From Palaemon carinicauda (taxonomy: Eukaryota > Arthropoda > Malacostraca > Decapoda > Palaemonidae): 64,000 bases of DNA. Of this stretch, positions 38,098-49,900 are shown one piece after another. Location: positions 59,243,850 through 59,307,849 of the forward strand of contig NC_090729.1 of the NCBI RefSeq assembly GCF_036898095.1. Direction: 5' to 3'. The notes beneath the pieces are model-generated. The model saw only the letters and a list, made by a program, of their open reading frames with translations. It made no database searches and was not told the origin of the DNA. The position numbers and the translations under genes are program-made. Position 1 is the stretch's first letter; every line of letters starts with the position of its first letter.

Positions 38098-38139
38098 GAT
38101 ATCCTGGACGAGGGTTCAAATCCCCGCTGGTCCGATATC
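38098..38139 (+). other. Extended B-box hairpin with GATATC arms
   Basis: GATATC at 38,098-38,103 can pair with GATATC at 38,134-38,139, GGAC at 38,106-38,109 with GTCC at 38,130-38,133, and GGG at 38,112-38,114 with CCC at 38,122-38,124, leaving the T-loop-like TTCAAAT at the tip. A CT bulge and an asymmetric internal loop interrupt the stem. The fold replaces the acceptor and anticodon pairings the tRNA has lost. It recurs in most monomers. GATATC is itself a palindrome and an EcoRV site, so part of the symmetry may be incidental. Confidence 0.6.
38113..38123 (+). promoter_or_regulatory. Pol III B box (GGTTCAAATCC)
   Basis: GGTTCAAATCC fits the B-box consensus GGTTCRANNCC at all positions and starts 33 bp after the A box ends, the spacing of an ordinary short-variable-arm tRNA. 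It is nearly invariant in 37,187-64,000, apart from units with AGTTCAAATCC. It is damaged in particular left-hand monomer types: GGTTCATATCC in TA units, AGTTAAAATCC in type 6, and GGTTCAAATCA in the units at 689, 4,309 and 31,917. Promoter strength probably differs between monomer types. Confidence 0.8.
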
Positions 38140-38149
38140 ATAGTCTTTG

Positions 38150-38161
38150 GGCGGTTCCGCC
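38150..38161 (+). other. Hairpin GGCGG-TT-CCGCC
   Basis: A perfect 5-bp inverted repeat around TT. In RNA the inner pair would probably open to give a 4-nt loop. In TA-type monomers the right arm is CTGCC or TTGCC, which still pairs through G-U wobbles. Other variants (GGCAG left arm, or loss of one G) weaken the stem, so conservation is partial. Confidence 0.55.
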
Positions 38162-38180
38162 TGGGGCTCTGATCCCCAGG
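38160..38180 (+). other. Hairpin CCTGGGG-CTCTGAT-CCCCAGG
   Basis: A perfect 7-bp stem with a 7-nt loop, sharing its first two C with the preceding hairpin, so the two folds compete or stack. It is present in nearly all monomers. The loop varies (CTCTTAT in TA units) while the arms mostly stay. The loop bases CTCT can also pair with AGAG at 38,186-38,189, giving a possible small pseudoknot. No known RNA family is recognised. Confidence 0.6.
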
Positions 38181-41100
38181 TCGTTAAGAGAATCCAGACT
38201 TTAATGTATTAATATATATGGCTTATTTGAAATATGAAAGAAACACGTTTAAATGTGCAAAAATTTATCATTAATCGAATGCCAAGTCCCAAACCTACCA
38301 ATTAGCTACGATGGTGAAGATGGGTTGATTTCAATTCTAAGTACAGAAAACCAGAATTTGACAGGTATATGTATAGAAGAATTGTCATTGACTTTTATCT
38401 TTCTTCGTGGCCGAGTGGTATGGTCACTGGCATACAGATATCCTGGACGAGGGTTCAAATCCCCGCTGGTCCGATATCATAGTCTTTGGCGGTTCCGCCT
38501 GGGGCTCTGATCCCCAGGTCGTTAAGAGAATCCAGACTTTAATGTATTAATATATATGGCTTATTTGAAATATGAAAGAAACACGTTTAAATGTGCAAAA
38601 ATTATCATTAATCGAATGCCAAGTCCCAAACCTACCAATTAGCTACGATGGTGAAGATGGGTTGATTTCAATTCTAAGTACAGAAAACCAGAATTTGACA
38701 GGTATATGTATAGAAGAATTGTCATTGACTTTTATCTTTCTTCGTGGCCGAGTGGTATGGTCACTGGCATACAGATATCCTGGACGAGGGTTCAAATCCC
38801 CGCTGGTCCGATATCATAGTCTTTGGGCGGTTCCGCCTGGGGCTCTGATCCCCAGGTCGTTAAGAGAATCCAGACTTTAATGTATTAATATATATGGCTT
38901 ATTTGAAATATGAAAGAAACACGTTTAAATGTGCAAAAATTTATCATTAATCGAATGCCAAGTCCCAAACCTACCAATTAGCTACGATGGTGAAGATGGG
39001 TTGATTTCAATTCTAAGTACAGAAAACCAGAATTTGACAGGTATATGTATAGAAGAATTGTCATTGACTTTTATCTTTCTTCGTGGCCGAGTGGTATGGT
39101 CACTGGCATACAGATATCCTGGACGAGGGTTCAAATCCCCGCTGGTCCGATATCATAGTCTTTGGGCGTTCCGCCTGGGGCTCTGATCCCCAGGTCGTTA
39201 AGAGAATCCAGACTTTAATGTATTAATATATATGGCTTATTTGAAATATGAAAGAAACACGTTTAAATGTGCAAAAATTTATCATTAATCGAATGCCAAG
39301 TCCCAAACCTACCAATTAGCTACGATGGTGAAGATGGGTTGATTTCAATTCTAAGTACAGAAAACCAGAATTTGACAGGTATATGTATAGAAGAATTGTC
39401 ATTGACTTTTATCTTTCTTCGTGGCCGAGTGGTATGGTCACTGGCATACAGATATCCTGGACGAGGGTTCAAATCCCCGCTGGTCCGATATCATAGTCTT
39501 TGGGCGGTTCCGCCTGGGGCTCTGATCCCCAGGTCGTTAAGAGAATCCAGACTTTAATGTATTAATATATATGGCTTATTTGAAATATGAAAGAAACACG
39601 TTTAAATGTGCAAAAATTTATCATTAATTGAATGCCAAGTCCCAAACCTACCAATTAGCTACGATGGTGAAGATGGGTTGATTTCAATTCTAAGTACAGA
39701 AAACCAGAATTTGACAGGTATATGTATAGAAGAATTGTCATTGACTTTTATCTTTCTTCGTGGCCGAGTGGTATGGTCACTGGCATACAGATATCCTGGA
39801 CGAGGGTTCAAATCCCCGCTGGTCCGATATCATAGTCTTTGGGCGGTTCCGCCTGGGGCTCTGATCCCCAGGTCGTTAAGAGAATCCAGACTTTAATGTA
39901 TTAATATATATGGCTTATTTGAAATATGAAAGAAACACGTTTAAATGTGCAAAAATTTATCATTAATCGAATGCCAAGTCCCAAACCTACCAATTAGCTA
40001 CGATGGTGAAGATGGGTTGATTTCAATTCTAAGTACAGAAAACCAGAATTTGACAGGTATATGTATAGAAGAATTGTCATTGACTTTTATCTTTCTTCGT
40101 GGCCGAGTGGTATGGTCACTGGCATACAGATATCCTGGACGAGGGTTCAAATCCCCGCTGGTCCGATATCATAGTCTTTGGGCGGTTCCGCCTGGGGCTC
40201 TGATCCCCAGGTCGTTAAGAGAATCCAGACTTTAATGTATTAATATATATGGCTTATTTGAAATATGAAAGAAACACGTTTAAATGTGCAAAAATTTATC
40301 ATTAATCGAATGCCAAGTCCCAAACCTACCAATTAGCTACGATGGTGAAGATGGGTTGATTTCAATTCTAAGTACAGAAAACCAGAATTTGAAGGTATAT
40401 GTATAGAAGAATTGTCATTGACTTTTATCTTTCTTCGTGGACGCGTGGTATGGTCACTGGCATACAGATATCCTGGACGAGGGTTCAAATCCCCGCTGGT
40501 CCGATATCATAGTCTTTGGGCGGTTCCGCCTGGGGCTCTGATCCCCAGGTCGTTAAGAGAATCCAGACTTTAATGTATTAATATATATGGCTTATTTGAA
40601 ATATGAAAGAAACACGTTTAAATGTGCAAAAATTTATCATTAATCGAATGCCAAGTCCCAAACCTACCAATTAGCTACGATGGTGAGATGGGTTGATTTC
40701 AATTCTAAGTACAGAAAACCAGAATTTGACAGGTATATGTATAGAAGAATTGTCATTGACATTTATCTTTCTTCCGTGGCCGAGTGGTATGGTCACTGGC
40801 ATACAGATATCCTGGACGAGAGTTCAAATCCCCGCTGGTCCGATATCATAGTCTTTAGGCGGTTCCGCCTGGGGCTCTGATCCCCAGGTCGTTAAGAGAA
40901 TCCAGACTTTAATGTATTAATATATATGGCTTATTTGAAATATGAAAGAAACACGTTTAAATGTGCAAAAATTTATCATTAATCGAATGCCAAGTCCCAA
41001 ACCTACCAATTAGCTACGATGGTGAAGATGGGTTGATTTCAATTCTAAGTACAGAAAACCAGAATTTGACAGGTATATGTATAGAAGAATTGTCATTGAC

Positions 41101-43960
41101 TTTTATCTTTCTTCGTGGCCGAGTGGTATGGTCACTGGCATACAGATATCCTGGACGAGGGTTCAAATCCCCGCTGGTCCGATATCATAGTCTTTGGGCG
41201 GTTCCGCCTGGGGCTCTGATCCCCAGGTCGTTAAGAGAATCCAGACTTTAATGTATTAATATATATGGCTTATTTGAAATATGAAAGAAACACGTTTAAA
41301 TGTGCAAAAATTTATCATTAATCGAATGCCAAGTCCCAAACCTACCAATTAGCTACGATGGTGAAGATGGGTTGATTTCAATTCTAAGTACAGAAAACCA
41401 GAATTTGACAGGTATATGTATAGAAGAATTGTCATTGACTTTTATCTTTCTTCGTGGCCGAGTGGTATGGTCACTGGCATACAGATATCCTGGACGAGGG
41501 TTCAAATCCCCGCTGGTCCGATATCATAGTCTTTGGGCGGTTCCGCCTGGGGCTCTGATCCCCAGGTCGTTAAGAGAATCCAGACTTTAATGTATTAATA
41601 TATATGGCTTATTTGAAATATGAAAGAAACACGTTTAAATGTGCAAAAATTTATCATTAATCGAATGCCAAGTCCCAAACCTACCAATTAGCTACGATGG
41701 TGAAGATGGGTTGATTTCAATTCTAAGTACAGAAAACCAGAATTTGACAGGTATATGTATAGAAGAATTGTCATTGACTTTTATCTTTCTTCGTGGCCGA
41801 GTGGTATGGTCACTGGCATACAGATATCCTGGACGAGGGTTCAAATCCCCGCTGGTCCGATATCATAGTCTTTGGGCGGTTCCGCCTGGGGCTCTGATCC
41901 CCAGGTCGTTAAGAGAATCCAGACTTTAATGTATTAATATATATGGCTTATTTGAAATATGAAAGAAACACGTTTAAATGTGCAAAATTTATCATTAATC
42001 GAATGCCAAGTCCCAAACCTACCAATTAGCTACGATGGTGAAGATGGGTTGATTTCAATTCTAAGTACAGAAAACCAGAATTTGACAGGTATATGTATAG
42101 AAGAATTGTCATTGACTTTTATCTTTCTTCGTGGCCGAGTGGTATGGTCACTGGCATACAGATATCCTGGACGAGAGTTCAAATCCCCGCTGGTCCGATA
42201 TCATAGTCTTTAGGCGGTTCCGCCTGGGGCTCTGATCCCCAGGTCGTTAAGAGAATCCAGACTTTAATGTATTAATATATATGGCTTATTTGAAATATGA
42301 AAGAAACACGTTTAAATGTGCAAAAATTTATCATTAATCGAATGCCAAGTCCCAAACCTACCAATTAGCTACGATGGTGAAGATGGGTTGATTTCAATTC
42401 TAAGTACAGAAAACCAGAATTTGACAGGTATATGTATAGAAGAATTGTCATTGACTTTTATCTTTCTTCGTGGCCGAGTGGTATGGTCACTGGCATACAG
42501 ATATCCTGGACGAGGGTTCAAATCCCCGCTGGTCCGATATCATAGTCTTTGGCGGTTCCGCCTGGGGCTCTGATCCCCAGGTCGTTAAGAGAATCCAGAC
42601 TTTAATGTATTAATATATATGGCTTATTTGAAATATGAAAGAAACACGTTTAAATGTGCAAAAATTTATCATTAATCGAATGCCAAGTCCCAAACCTACC
42701 AATTAGCTACGATGGTGAAGATGGGTTGATTTCAATTCTAAGTACAGAAAACCAGAATTTGACAGGTATATGTATAGAAGAATTGTCATTGACTTTTATC
42801 TTTCTTCGTGGCCGAGTGGTATGGTCACTGGCATACAGATATCCTGGACGAGGGTTCAAATCCCCGCTGGTCCGATATCATAGTCTTTGGGCGGTTCCGC
42901 CTGGGGCTCTGATCCCCAGGTCGTTAAGAGAATCCAGACTTTAATGTATTAATATATATGGCTTATTTGAAATATGAAAGAAACACGTTTAAATGTGCAA
43001 AAATTTATCATTAATCGAATGCCAAGTCCCAAACCTACCAATTAGCTACGATGGTGAAGATGGGTTGATTTCAATTCTAAGTACAGAAAACCAGAATTTG
43101 ACAGGTATATGTATAGAAGAATTGTCATTGACTTTTATCTTTCTTCGTGGCCGAGTGGTATGGTCACTGGCATACAGATATCCTGGACGAGGGTTCAAAT
43201 CCCCGCTGGTCCGATATCATAGTCTTTGGGCGGTTCCGCCTGGGGCTCTGATCCCCAGGTCGTTAAGAGAATCCAGACTTTAATGTATTAATATATATGG
43301 CTTATTTGAAATATGAAAGAAACACGTTTAAATGTGCAAAAATTTATCATTAATCGAATGCCAAGTCCCAAACCTACCAATTAGCTACGATGGTGAAGAT
43401 GGGTTGATTTCAATTCTAAGTACAGAAAACCAGAATTTGACAGGTATATGTATAGAAGAATTGTCATTGACTTTTATCTTTCTTCGTGGCCGAGTGGTAT
43501 GGTCACTGGCATACAGATATCCTGGACGAGGGTTCAAATCCCCGCTGGTCCGATATCATAGTCTTTGGGCGGTTCCGCCTGGGGCTCTGATCCCCAGGTC
43601 GTTAAGAGAATCCAGACTTTAATGTATTAATATATATGGCTTATTTGAAATATGAAAGAAACACGTTTAAATGTGCAAAAATTTATCATTAATCGAATGC
43701 CAAGTCCCAAACCTACCAATTAGCTAAGATGGTGAAGATGGGTTGATTTCAATTCTAAGTACAGAAAACCAGAATTTGACAGGTATATGTATAGAAGAAT
43801 TGTCATTGACTTTTATCTTTCTTCGTGGCCGAGTGGTATGGTCACTGGCATACAGATATCCTGGACGAGGGTTCAAATCCCCGCTGGTCCGATATCATAG
43901 TCTTTGGGCGGTTCCGCCTGGGGCTCTGATCCCCAGGTCGTTAAGAGAATCCAGACTTTA

Positions 43961-46900
43961 ATGTATTAATATATATGGCTTATTTGAAATATGAAAGAAA
44001 CACGTTTAAATGTGCAAAAATTTATCATTAATCGAATGCCAAGTCCCAAACCTACCAATTAGCTACGATGGTGAAGATGGGTTGATTTCAATTCTAAGTA
44101 CAGAAAACCAGAATTTGACAGGTATATGTATAGAAGAATTGTCATTGACTTTTATCTTTCTTCGTGGCCGAGTGGTATGGTCACTGGCATACAGATATCC
44201 TGGACGAGGGTTCAAATCCCCGCTGGTCCGATATCATAGTCTTTAGGCGGTTCCGCCTGGGGCTCTGATCCCCAGGTCGTTAAGAGAATCCAGACTTTAA
44301 TGTATTAATATATATGGCTTATTTGAAATATGAAAGAAACACGTTTAAATGTGCAAAAATTTATCATTAATCGAATGCCAAGTCCCAAACCTACCAATTA
44401 GCTACGATGGTGAAGATGGGTTGATTTCAATTCTAAGTACAGAAAACCAGAATTTGACAGGTATATGTATAGAAGAATTGTCATTGACATTTATCTTTCT
44501 CCGTGGCCGAGTGGTATGGTCACTGGCATACAGATATCCTGGACGAGAGTTCAAATCCCCGCTGGTCCGATATCATAGTCTTAGGCGGTTCCGCCTGGGG
44601 CTCTGATCCCCAGGTCGTTAAGAGAATCCAGACTTTAATGTATTAATATATATGGCTTATTTGAAATATGAAAGAAACACGTTTAAATGTGCAAAAATTA
44701 TCATTAATCGAATGCCAAGTCCCAAACCTACCAATTAGCTACGATGGTGAAGATGGGTTGATTTCAATTCTAAGTACAGAAAACCAGAATTTGAAGGTAT
44801 ATGTATAGAAGAATTGTCATTGACTTTTATCTTTCTTCGTGGACGCGTGGTATGGTCACTGGCATACAGATATCCTGGACGAGGGTTCAAATCCCCGCTG
44901 GTCCGATATCATAGTCTTTGGGCGGTTCCGCCTGGGGCTCTGATCCCCAGGTCGTTAAGAGAATCCAGACTTTAATGTATTAATATATATGGCTTATTTG
45001 AAATATGAAAGAAACACGTTTAAATGTGCAAAAATTTATCATTAATCGAATGCCAAGTCCCAAACCTACCAATTAGCTACGATGGTGAAGATGGGTTGAT
45101 TTCAATTCTAAGTACAGAAAACCAGAATTTGACAGGTATATGTATAGAAGAATTGTCATTGACATTTATCTTTCTTCGTGGCCGAGTGGTATGGTCACTG
45201 GCATACAGATATCCTGGACGAGGGTTCAAATCCCCGCTGGTCCGATATCATAGTCTTTGGCGGTTCCGCCTGGGGCTCTGATCCCCAGGTCGTTAAGAGA
45301 ATCCAGACTTTAATGTATTAATATATATGGCTTATTTGAAATATGAAAGAAACACGTTTAAATGTGCAAAAATTTATCATTAATCGAATGCCAAGTCCCA
45401 AACCTACCAATTAGCTACGATGGTGAAGATGGGTTGATTTCAATTCTAAGTACAGAAAACCAGAATTTGACAGGTATATGTATAGAAGAATTGTCATTGA
45501 CTTTTATCTTTCTTCGTGGCCGAGTGGTATGGTCACTGGCATACAGATATCCTGGACGAGGGTTCAAATCCCCGCTGGTCCGATATCATAGTCTTTGGGC
45601 GGTTCCGCCTGGGGCTCTGATCCCCAGGTCGTTAAGAGAATCCAGACTTTAATGTATTAATATATATGGCTTATTTGAAATATGAAAGAAACACGTTTAA
45701 ATGTGCAAAAATTTATCATTAATTGAATGCCAAGTCCCAAACCTACCAATTAGCTACGATGGTGAAGATGGGTTGATTTCAATTCTAAGTACAGAAAACC
45801 AGAATTTGACAGGTATATGTATAGAAGAATTGTCATTGACTTTTATCTTTCTTCGTGGCCGAGTGGTATGGTCACTGGCATACAGATATCCTGGACGAGG
45901 GTTCAAATCCCCGCTGGTCCGATATCATAGTCTTTGGGCGTTCCGCCTGGGGCTCTGATCCCCAGGTCGTTAAGAGAATCCAGACTTTAATGTATTAATA
46001 TATATGGCTTATTTGAAATATGAAAGAAACACGTTTAAATGTGCAAAAATTTATCATTAATCGAATGCCAAGTCCCAAACCTACCAATTAGCTACGATGG
46101 TGAAGATGGGTTGATTTCAATTCTAAGTACAGAAAACCAGAATTTGACAGGTATATGTATAGAAGAATTGTCATTGACTTTTATCTTTCTTCGTGGCCGA
46201 GTGGTATGGTCACTGGCATACAGATATCCTGGACGAGGGTTCAAATCCCCGCTGGTCCGATATCATAGTCTTTAGGCGGTTCCGCCTGGGGCTCTGATCC
46301 CCAGGTCGTTAAGAGAATCCAGACTTTAATGTATTAATATATATGGCTTATTTGAAATATGAAAGAAACACGTTTAAATGTGCAAAATTTATCATTAATC
46401 GAATGCCAAGTCCCAAACCTACCAATTAGCTACGATGGTGAAGATGGGTTGATTTCAATTCTAAGTACAGAAAACCAGAATTTGACAGGTATATGTATAG
46501 AAGAATTGTCATTGACTTTTATCTTTCTTCGTGGCCGAGTGGTATGGTCACTGGCATACAGATATCCTGGACGAGAGTTCAAATCCCCGCTGGTCCGATA
46601 TCATAGTCTTAGGCGGTTCCGCCTGGGGCTCTGATCCCCAGGTCGTTAAGAGAATCCAGACTTTAATGTATTAATATATATGGCTTATTTGAAATATGAA
46701 AGAAACACGTTTAAATGTGCAAAAATTATCATTAATCGAATGCCAAGTCCCAAACCTACCAATTAGCTACGATGGTGAAGATGGGTTGATTTCAATTCTA
46801 AGTACAGAAAACCAGAATTTGACAGGTATATGTATAGAAGAATTGTCATTGACTTTTATCTTTCTTCGTGGCCGAGTGGTATGGTCACTGGCATACAGAT

Positions 46901-49900
46901 ATCCTGGACGAGGGTTCAAATCCCCGCTGGTCCGATATCATAGTCTTTGGGCGTTCCGCCTGGGGCTCTGATCCCCAGGTCGTTAAGAAATCCAGACTTT
47001 AATGTATTAATATATATGGCTTATTTGAAATATGAAAGAAACACGTTTAAATGTGCAAAAATTTATCATTAATCGAATGCCAAGTCCCAAACCTACCAAT
47101 TAGCTACGATGGTGAAGATGGGTTGATTTCAATTCTAAGTACAGAAAACCAGAATTTGACAGGTATATGTATAGAAGAATTGTCATTGACATTTATCTTT
47201 CTCGTGGCCGAGTGGTATGGTCACTGGCATACAGATATCCTGGACGAGAGTTCAAATCCCCGCTGGTCCGATATCATAGTCTTTAGGCGGTTCCGCCTGG
47301 GGCTCTGATCCCCAGGTCGTTAAGAGAATCCAGACTTTAATGTATTAATATATATGGCTTATTTGAAATATGAAAGAAACACGTTTAAATGTGCAAAAAT
47401 TTATCATTAATCGAATGCCAAGTCCCAAACCTACCAATTAGCTACGATGGTGAAGATGGGTTGATTTCAATTCTAAGTACAGAAAACCAGAATTTGACAG
47501 GTATATGTATAGAAGAATTGTCATTGACTTTTATCTTTCTTCGTGGCCGAGTGGTATGGTCACTGGCATACAGATATCCTGGACGAGGGTTCAAATCCCC
47601 GCTGGTCCGATATCATAGTCTTTGGGCGGTTCCGCCTGGGGCTCTGATCCCCAGGTCGTTAAGAGAATCCAGACTTTAATGTATTAATATATATGGCTTA
47701 TTTGAAATATGAAAGAAACACGTTTAAATGTGCAAAAATTTAACATTAATTGAATGCCAAGTCCCAAACCTACCAATTAGCTACGATGGTGAAGATGGGT
47801 TGATTTCAATTCTAAGTACAGAAAACCAGAATTTGACAGGTATATGTATAGAAGAATTGTCATTGACTTTTATCTTTCTTCGTGGCCGAGTGGTATGGTC
47901 ACTGGCATACAGATATCCTGGACGAGGGTTCAAATCCCCGCTGGTCCGATATCATAGTCTTTGGGCGGTTCCGCCTGGGGCTCTGATCCCCAGGTCGTTA
48001 AGAGAATCCAGACTTTAATGTATTAATATATATGGCTTATTTGAAATATGAAAGAAACACGTTTAAATGTGCAAAAATTTATCATTAATCGAATGCCAAG
48101 TCCCAAACCTACCAATTAGCTACGATGGTGAAGATGGGTTGATTTCAATTCTAAGTACAGAAAACCAGAATTTGACAGGTATATGTATAGAAGAATTGTC
48201 ATTGACTTTTATCTTTCTTCGTGGCCGAGTGGTATGGTCACTGGCATACAGATATCCTGGACGAGGGTTCAAATCCCCGCTGGTCCGATATCATAGTCTT
48301 TGGGCGTTCCGCCTGGGGCTCTGATCCCCAGGTCGTTAAGAGAATCCAGACTTTAATGTATTAATATATATGGCTTATTTGAAATATGAAAGAAACACGT
48401 TTAAATGTGCAAAAATTTATCATTAATCGAATGCCAAGTCCCAAACCTACCAATTAGCTACGATGGTGAAGATGGGTTGATTTCAATTCTAAGTACAGAA
48501 AACCAGAATTTGACAGGTATATGTATAGAAGAATTGTCATTGACTTTTATCTTTCTTCGTGGCCGAGTGGTATGGTCACTGGCATACAGATATCCTGGAC
48601 GAGGGTTCAAATCCCCGCTGGTCCGATATCATAGTCTTTGGGCGGTTCCGCCTGGGGCTCTGATCCCCAGGTCGTTAAGAGAATCCAGACTTTAATGTAT
48701 TAATATATATGGCTTATTTGAAATATGAAAGAAACACGTTTAAATGTGCAAAAATTTATCATTAATCGAATGCCAAGTCCCAAACCTACCAATTAGCTAC
48801 GATGGTGAAGATGGGTTGATTTCAATTCTAAGTACAGAAAACCAGAATTTGACAGGTATATGTATAGAAGAATTGTCATTGACTTTTATCTTTCTTCGTG
48901 GCCGAGTGGTATGGTCACTGGCATACAGATATCCTGGACGAGAGTTCAAATCCCCGCTGGTCCGATATCATAGTCTTTAGGCGGTTCCGCCTGGGGCTCT
49001 GATCCCCAGGTCGTTAAGAGAATCCAGACTTTAATGTATTAATATATATGGCTTATTTGAAATATGAAAGAAACACGTTTAAATGTGCAAAAATTTATCA
49101 TTAATCGAATGCCAAGTCCCAAACCTACCAATTAGCTACGATGGTGAAGATGGGTTGATTTCAATTCTAAGTACAGAAAACCAGAATTTGACAGGTATAT
49201 GTATAGAAGAATTGTCATTGACATTTATCTTTCTTCGTGGCCGAGTGGTATGGTCACTGGCATACAGATATCCTGGACGAGAGTTCAAATCCCCGCTGGT
49301 CCGATATCATAGTCTTTGGCGGTTCCGCCTGGGGCTCTGATCCCCAGGTCGTTAAGAGAATCCAGACTTTAATGTATTAATATATATGGCTTATTTGAAA
49401 TATGAAAGAAACACGTTTAAATGTGCAAAAATTTATCATTAATCGAATGCCAAGTCCCAAACCTACCAATTAGCTACGATGGTGAAGATGGGTTGATTTC
49501 AATTCTAAGTACAGAAAACCAGAATTTGACAGGTATATGTATAGAAGAATTGTCATTGACTTTTATCTTTCTTCGTGGCCGAGTGGTATGGTCACTGGCA
49601 TACAGATATCCTGGACGAGGGTTCAAATCCCCGCTGGTCCGATATCATAGTCTTTGGGCGGTTCCGCCTGGGGCTCTGATCCCCAGGTCGTTAAGAGAAT
49701 CCAGACTTTAATGTATTAATATATATGGCTTATTTGAAATATGAAAGAAACACGTTTAAATGTGCAAAAATTTATCATTAATCGAATGCCAAGTCCCAAA
49801 CCTACCAATTAGCTACGATGGTGAAGATGGGTTGATTTCAATTCTAAGTACAGAAAACCAGAATTTGACAGGTATATGTATAGAAGAATTGTCATTGACT

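Larger units (their letters stand above)
38062..38134 (+). other. tRNA-like segment of the monomer (degenerate tRNA)
   Basis: This 73-nt stretch can be numbered as a tRNA. T8, G10, A14, G15, G18, G19 and A21 are at their usual places, and a 4-bp D stem forms between 38,071-38,074 (GCCG) and 38,082-38,085 (TGGT, two G-T wobbles). The T loop TTCAAAT lies at 38,115-38,121 with three G-C pairs beside it. The acceptor strands (TTCTTCG and CTGGTCC) do not pair and the anticodon stem does not form, so it is not a working tRNA. This pattern, internal promoter kept and cloverleaf decayed, is typical of tRNA-derived SINEs. The parent tRNA is uncertain; GGCCGAGTGG in the D arm is common in Ser and Leu tRNAs. 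The segment recurs in every monomer. Confidence 0.75.
37865..38203 (+). repeat. Reference consensus monomer (339 bp)
   Basis: This copy shows the form that dominates the right-hand 27 kb and serves as coordinate reference. Offsets within the unit: 1-189 AT-rich leader, 190-193 TTTT, 205-215 A box, 249-259 B box, 234-275 B-box hairpin with GATATC arms, 286-297 GGCGG/CCGCC hairpin, 296-316 CCTGGGG/CCCCAGG hairpin, then the junction to the next unit. There is no poly-A tail, no target-site duplication and no terminal inverted repeat, so individual copies do not look like separate retroposon insertions. They look like products of array amplification. The unit may descend from a tRNA-derived SINE, or a satellite may have captured a tRNA-like promoter; the sequence alone does not decide. 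Confidence 0.95.

Noticed and set aside
38062..38134. Functional tRNA gene in each unit
   Set aside because: The acceptor and anticodon stems do not pair and no plausible anticodon loop with T33 is present at the expected place. Only the promoter boxes, D arm and T loop are tRNA-like.
38167..38189. Firm call of an RNA pseudoknot (CTCT with AGAG)
   Set aside because: Only four pairs, a zero-length first loop, and common variants AAGCG or AATCG break it without compensation. Kept only as a possibility within the hairpin finding.
37865..38203. Hammerhead ribozyme as in schistosome Sm-alpha satellite
   Set aside because: I looked for CTGANGA followed by a short stem and GAAA on both strands of the consensus and did not find it. 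The stretch CCTGGACGAGGG resembles part of such a core only superficially.
37914..38204. Open frames of 96 codons on the + strand and 69-78 codons on the - strand in almost every monomer
   Set aside because: They follow the repeat period, exist in overlapping frames on both strands, and are broken by the 338-bp units, by one-base losses and by CTTTAGG stops without any sign of frame preservation. No recognisable domain, start context or splice structure. A stop-poor repeat whose length is divisible by three explains them.
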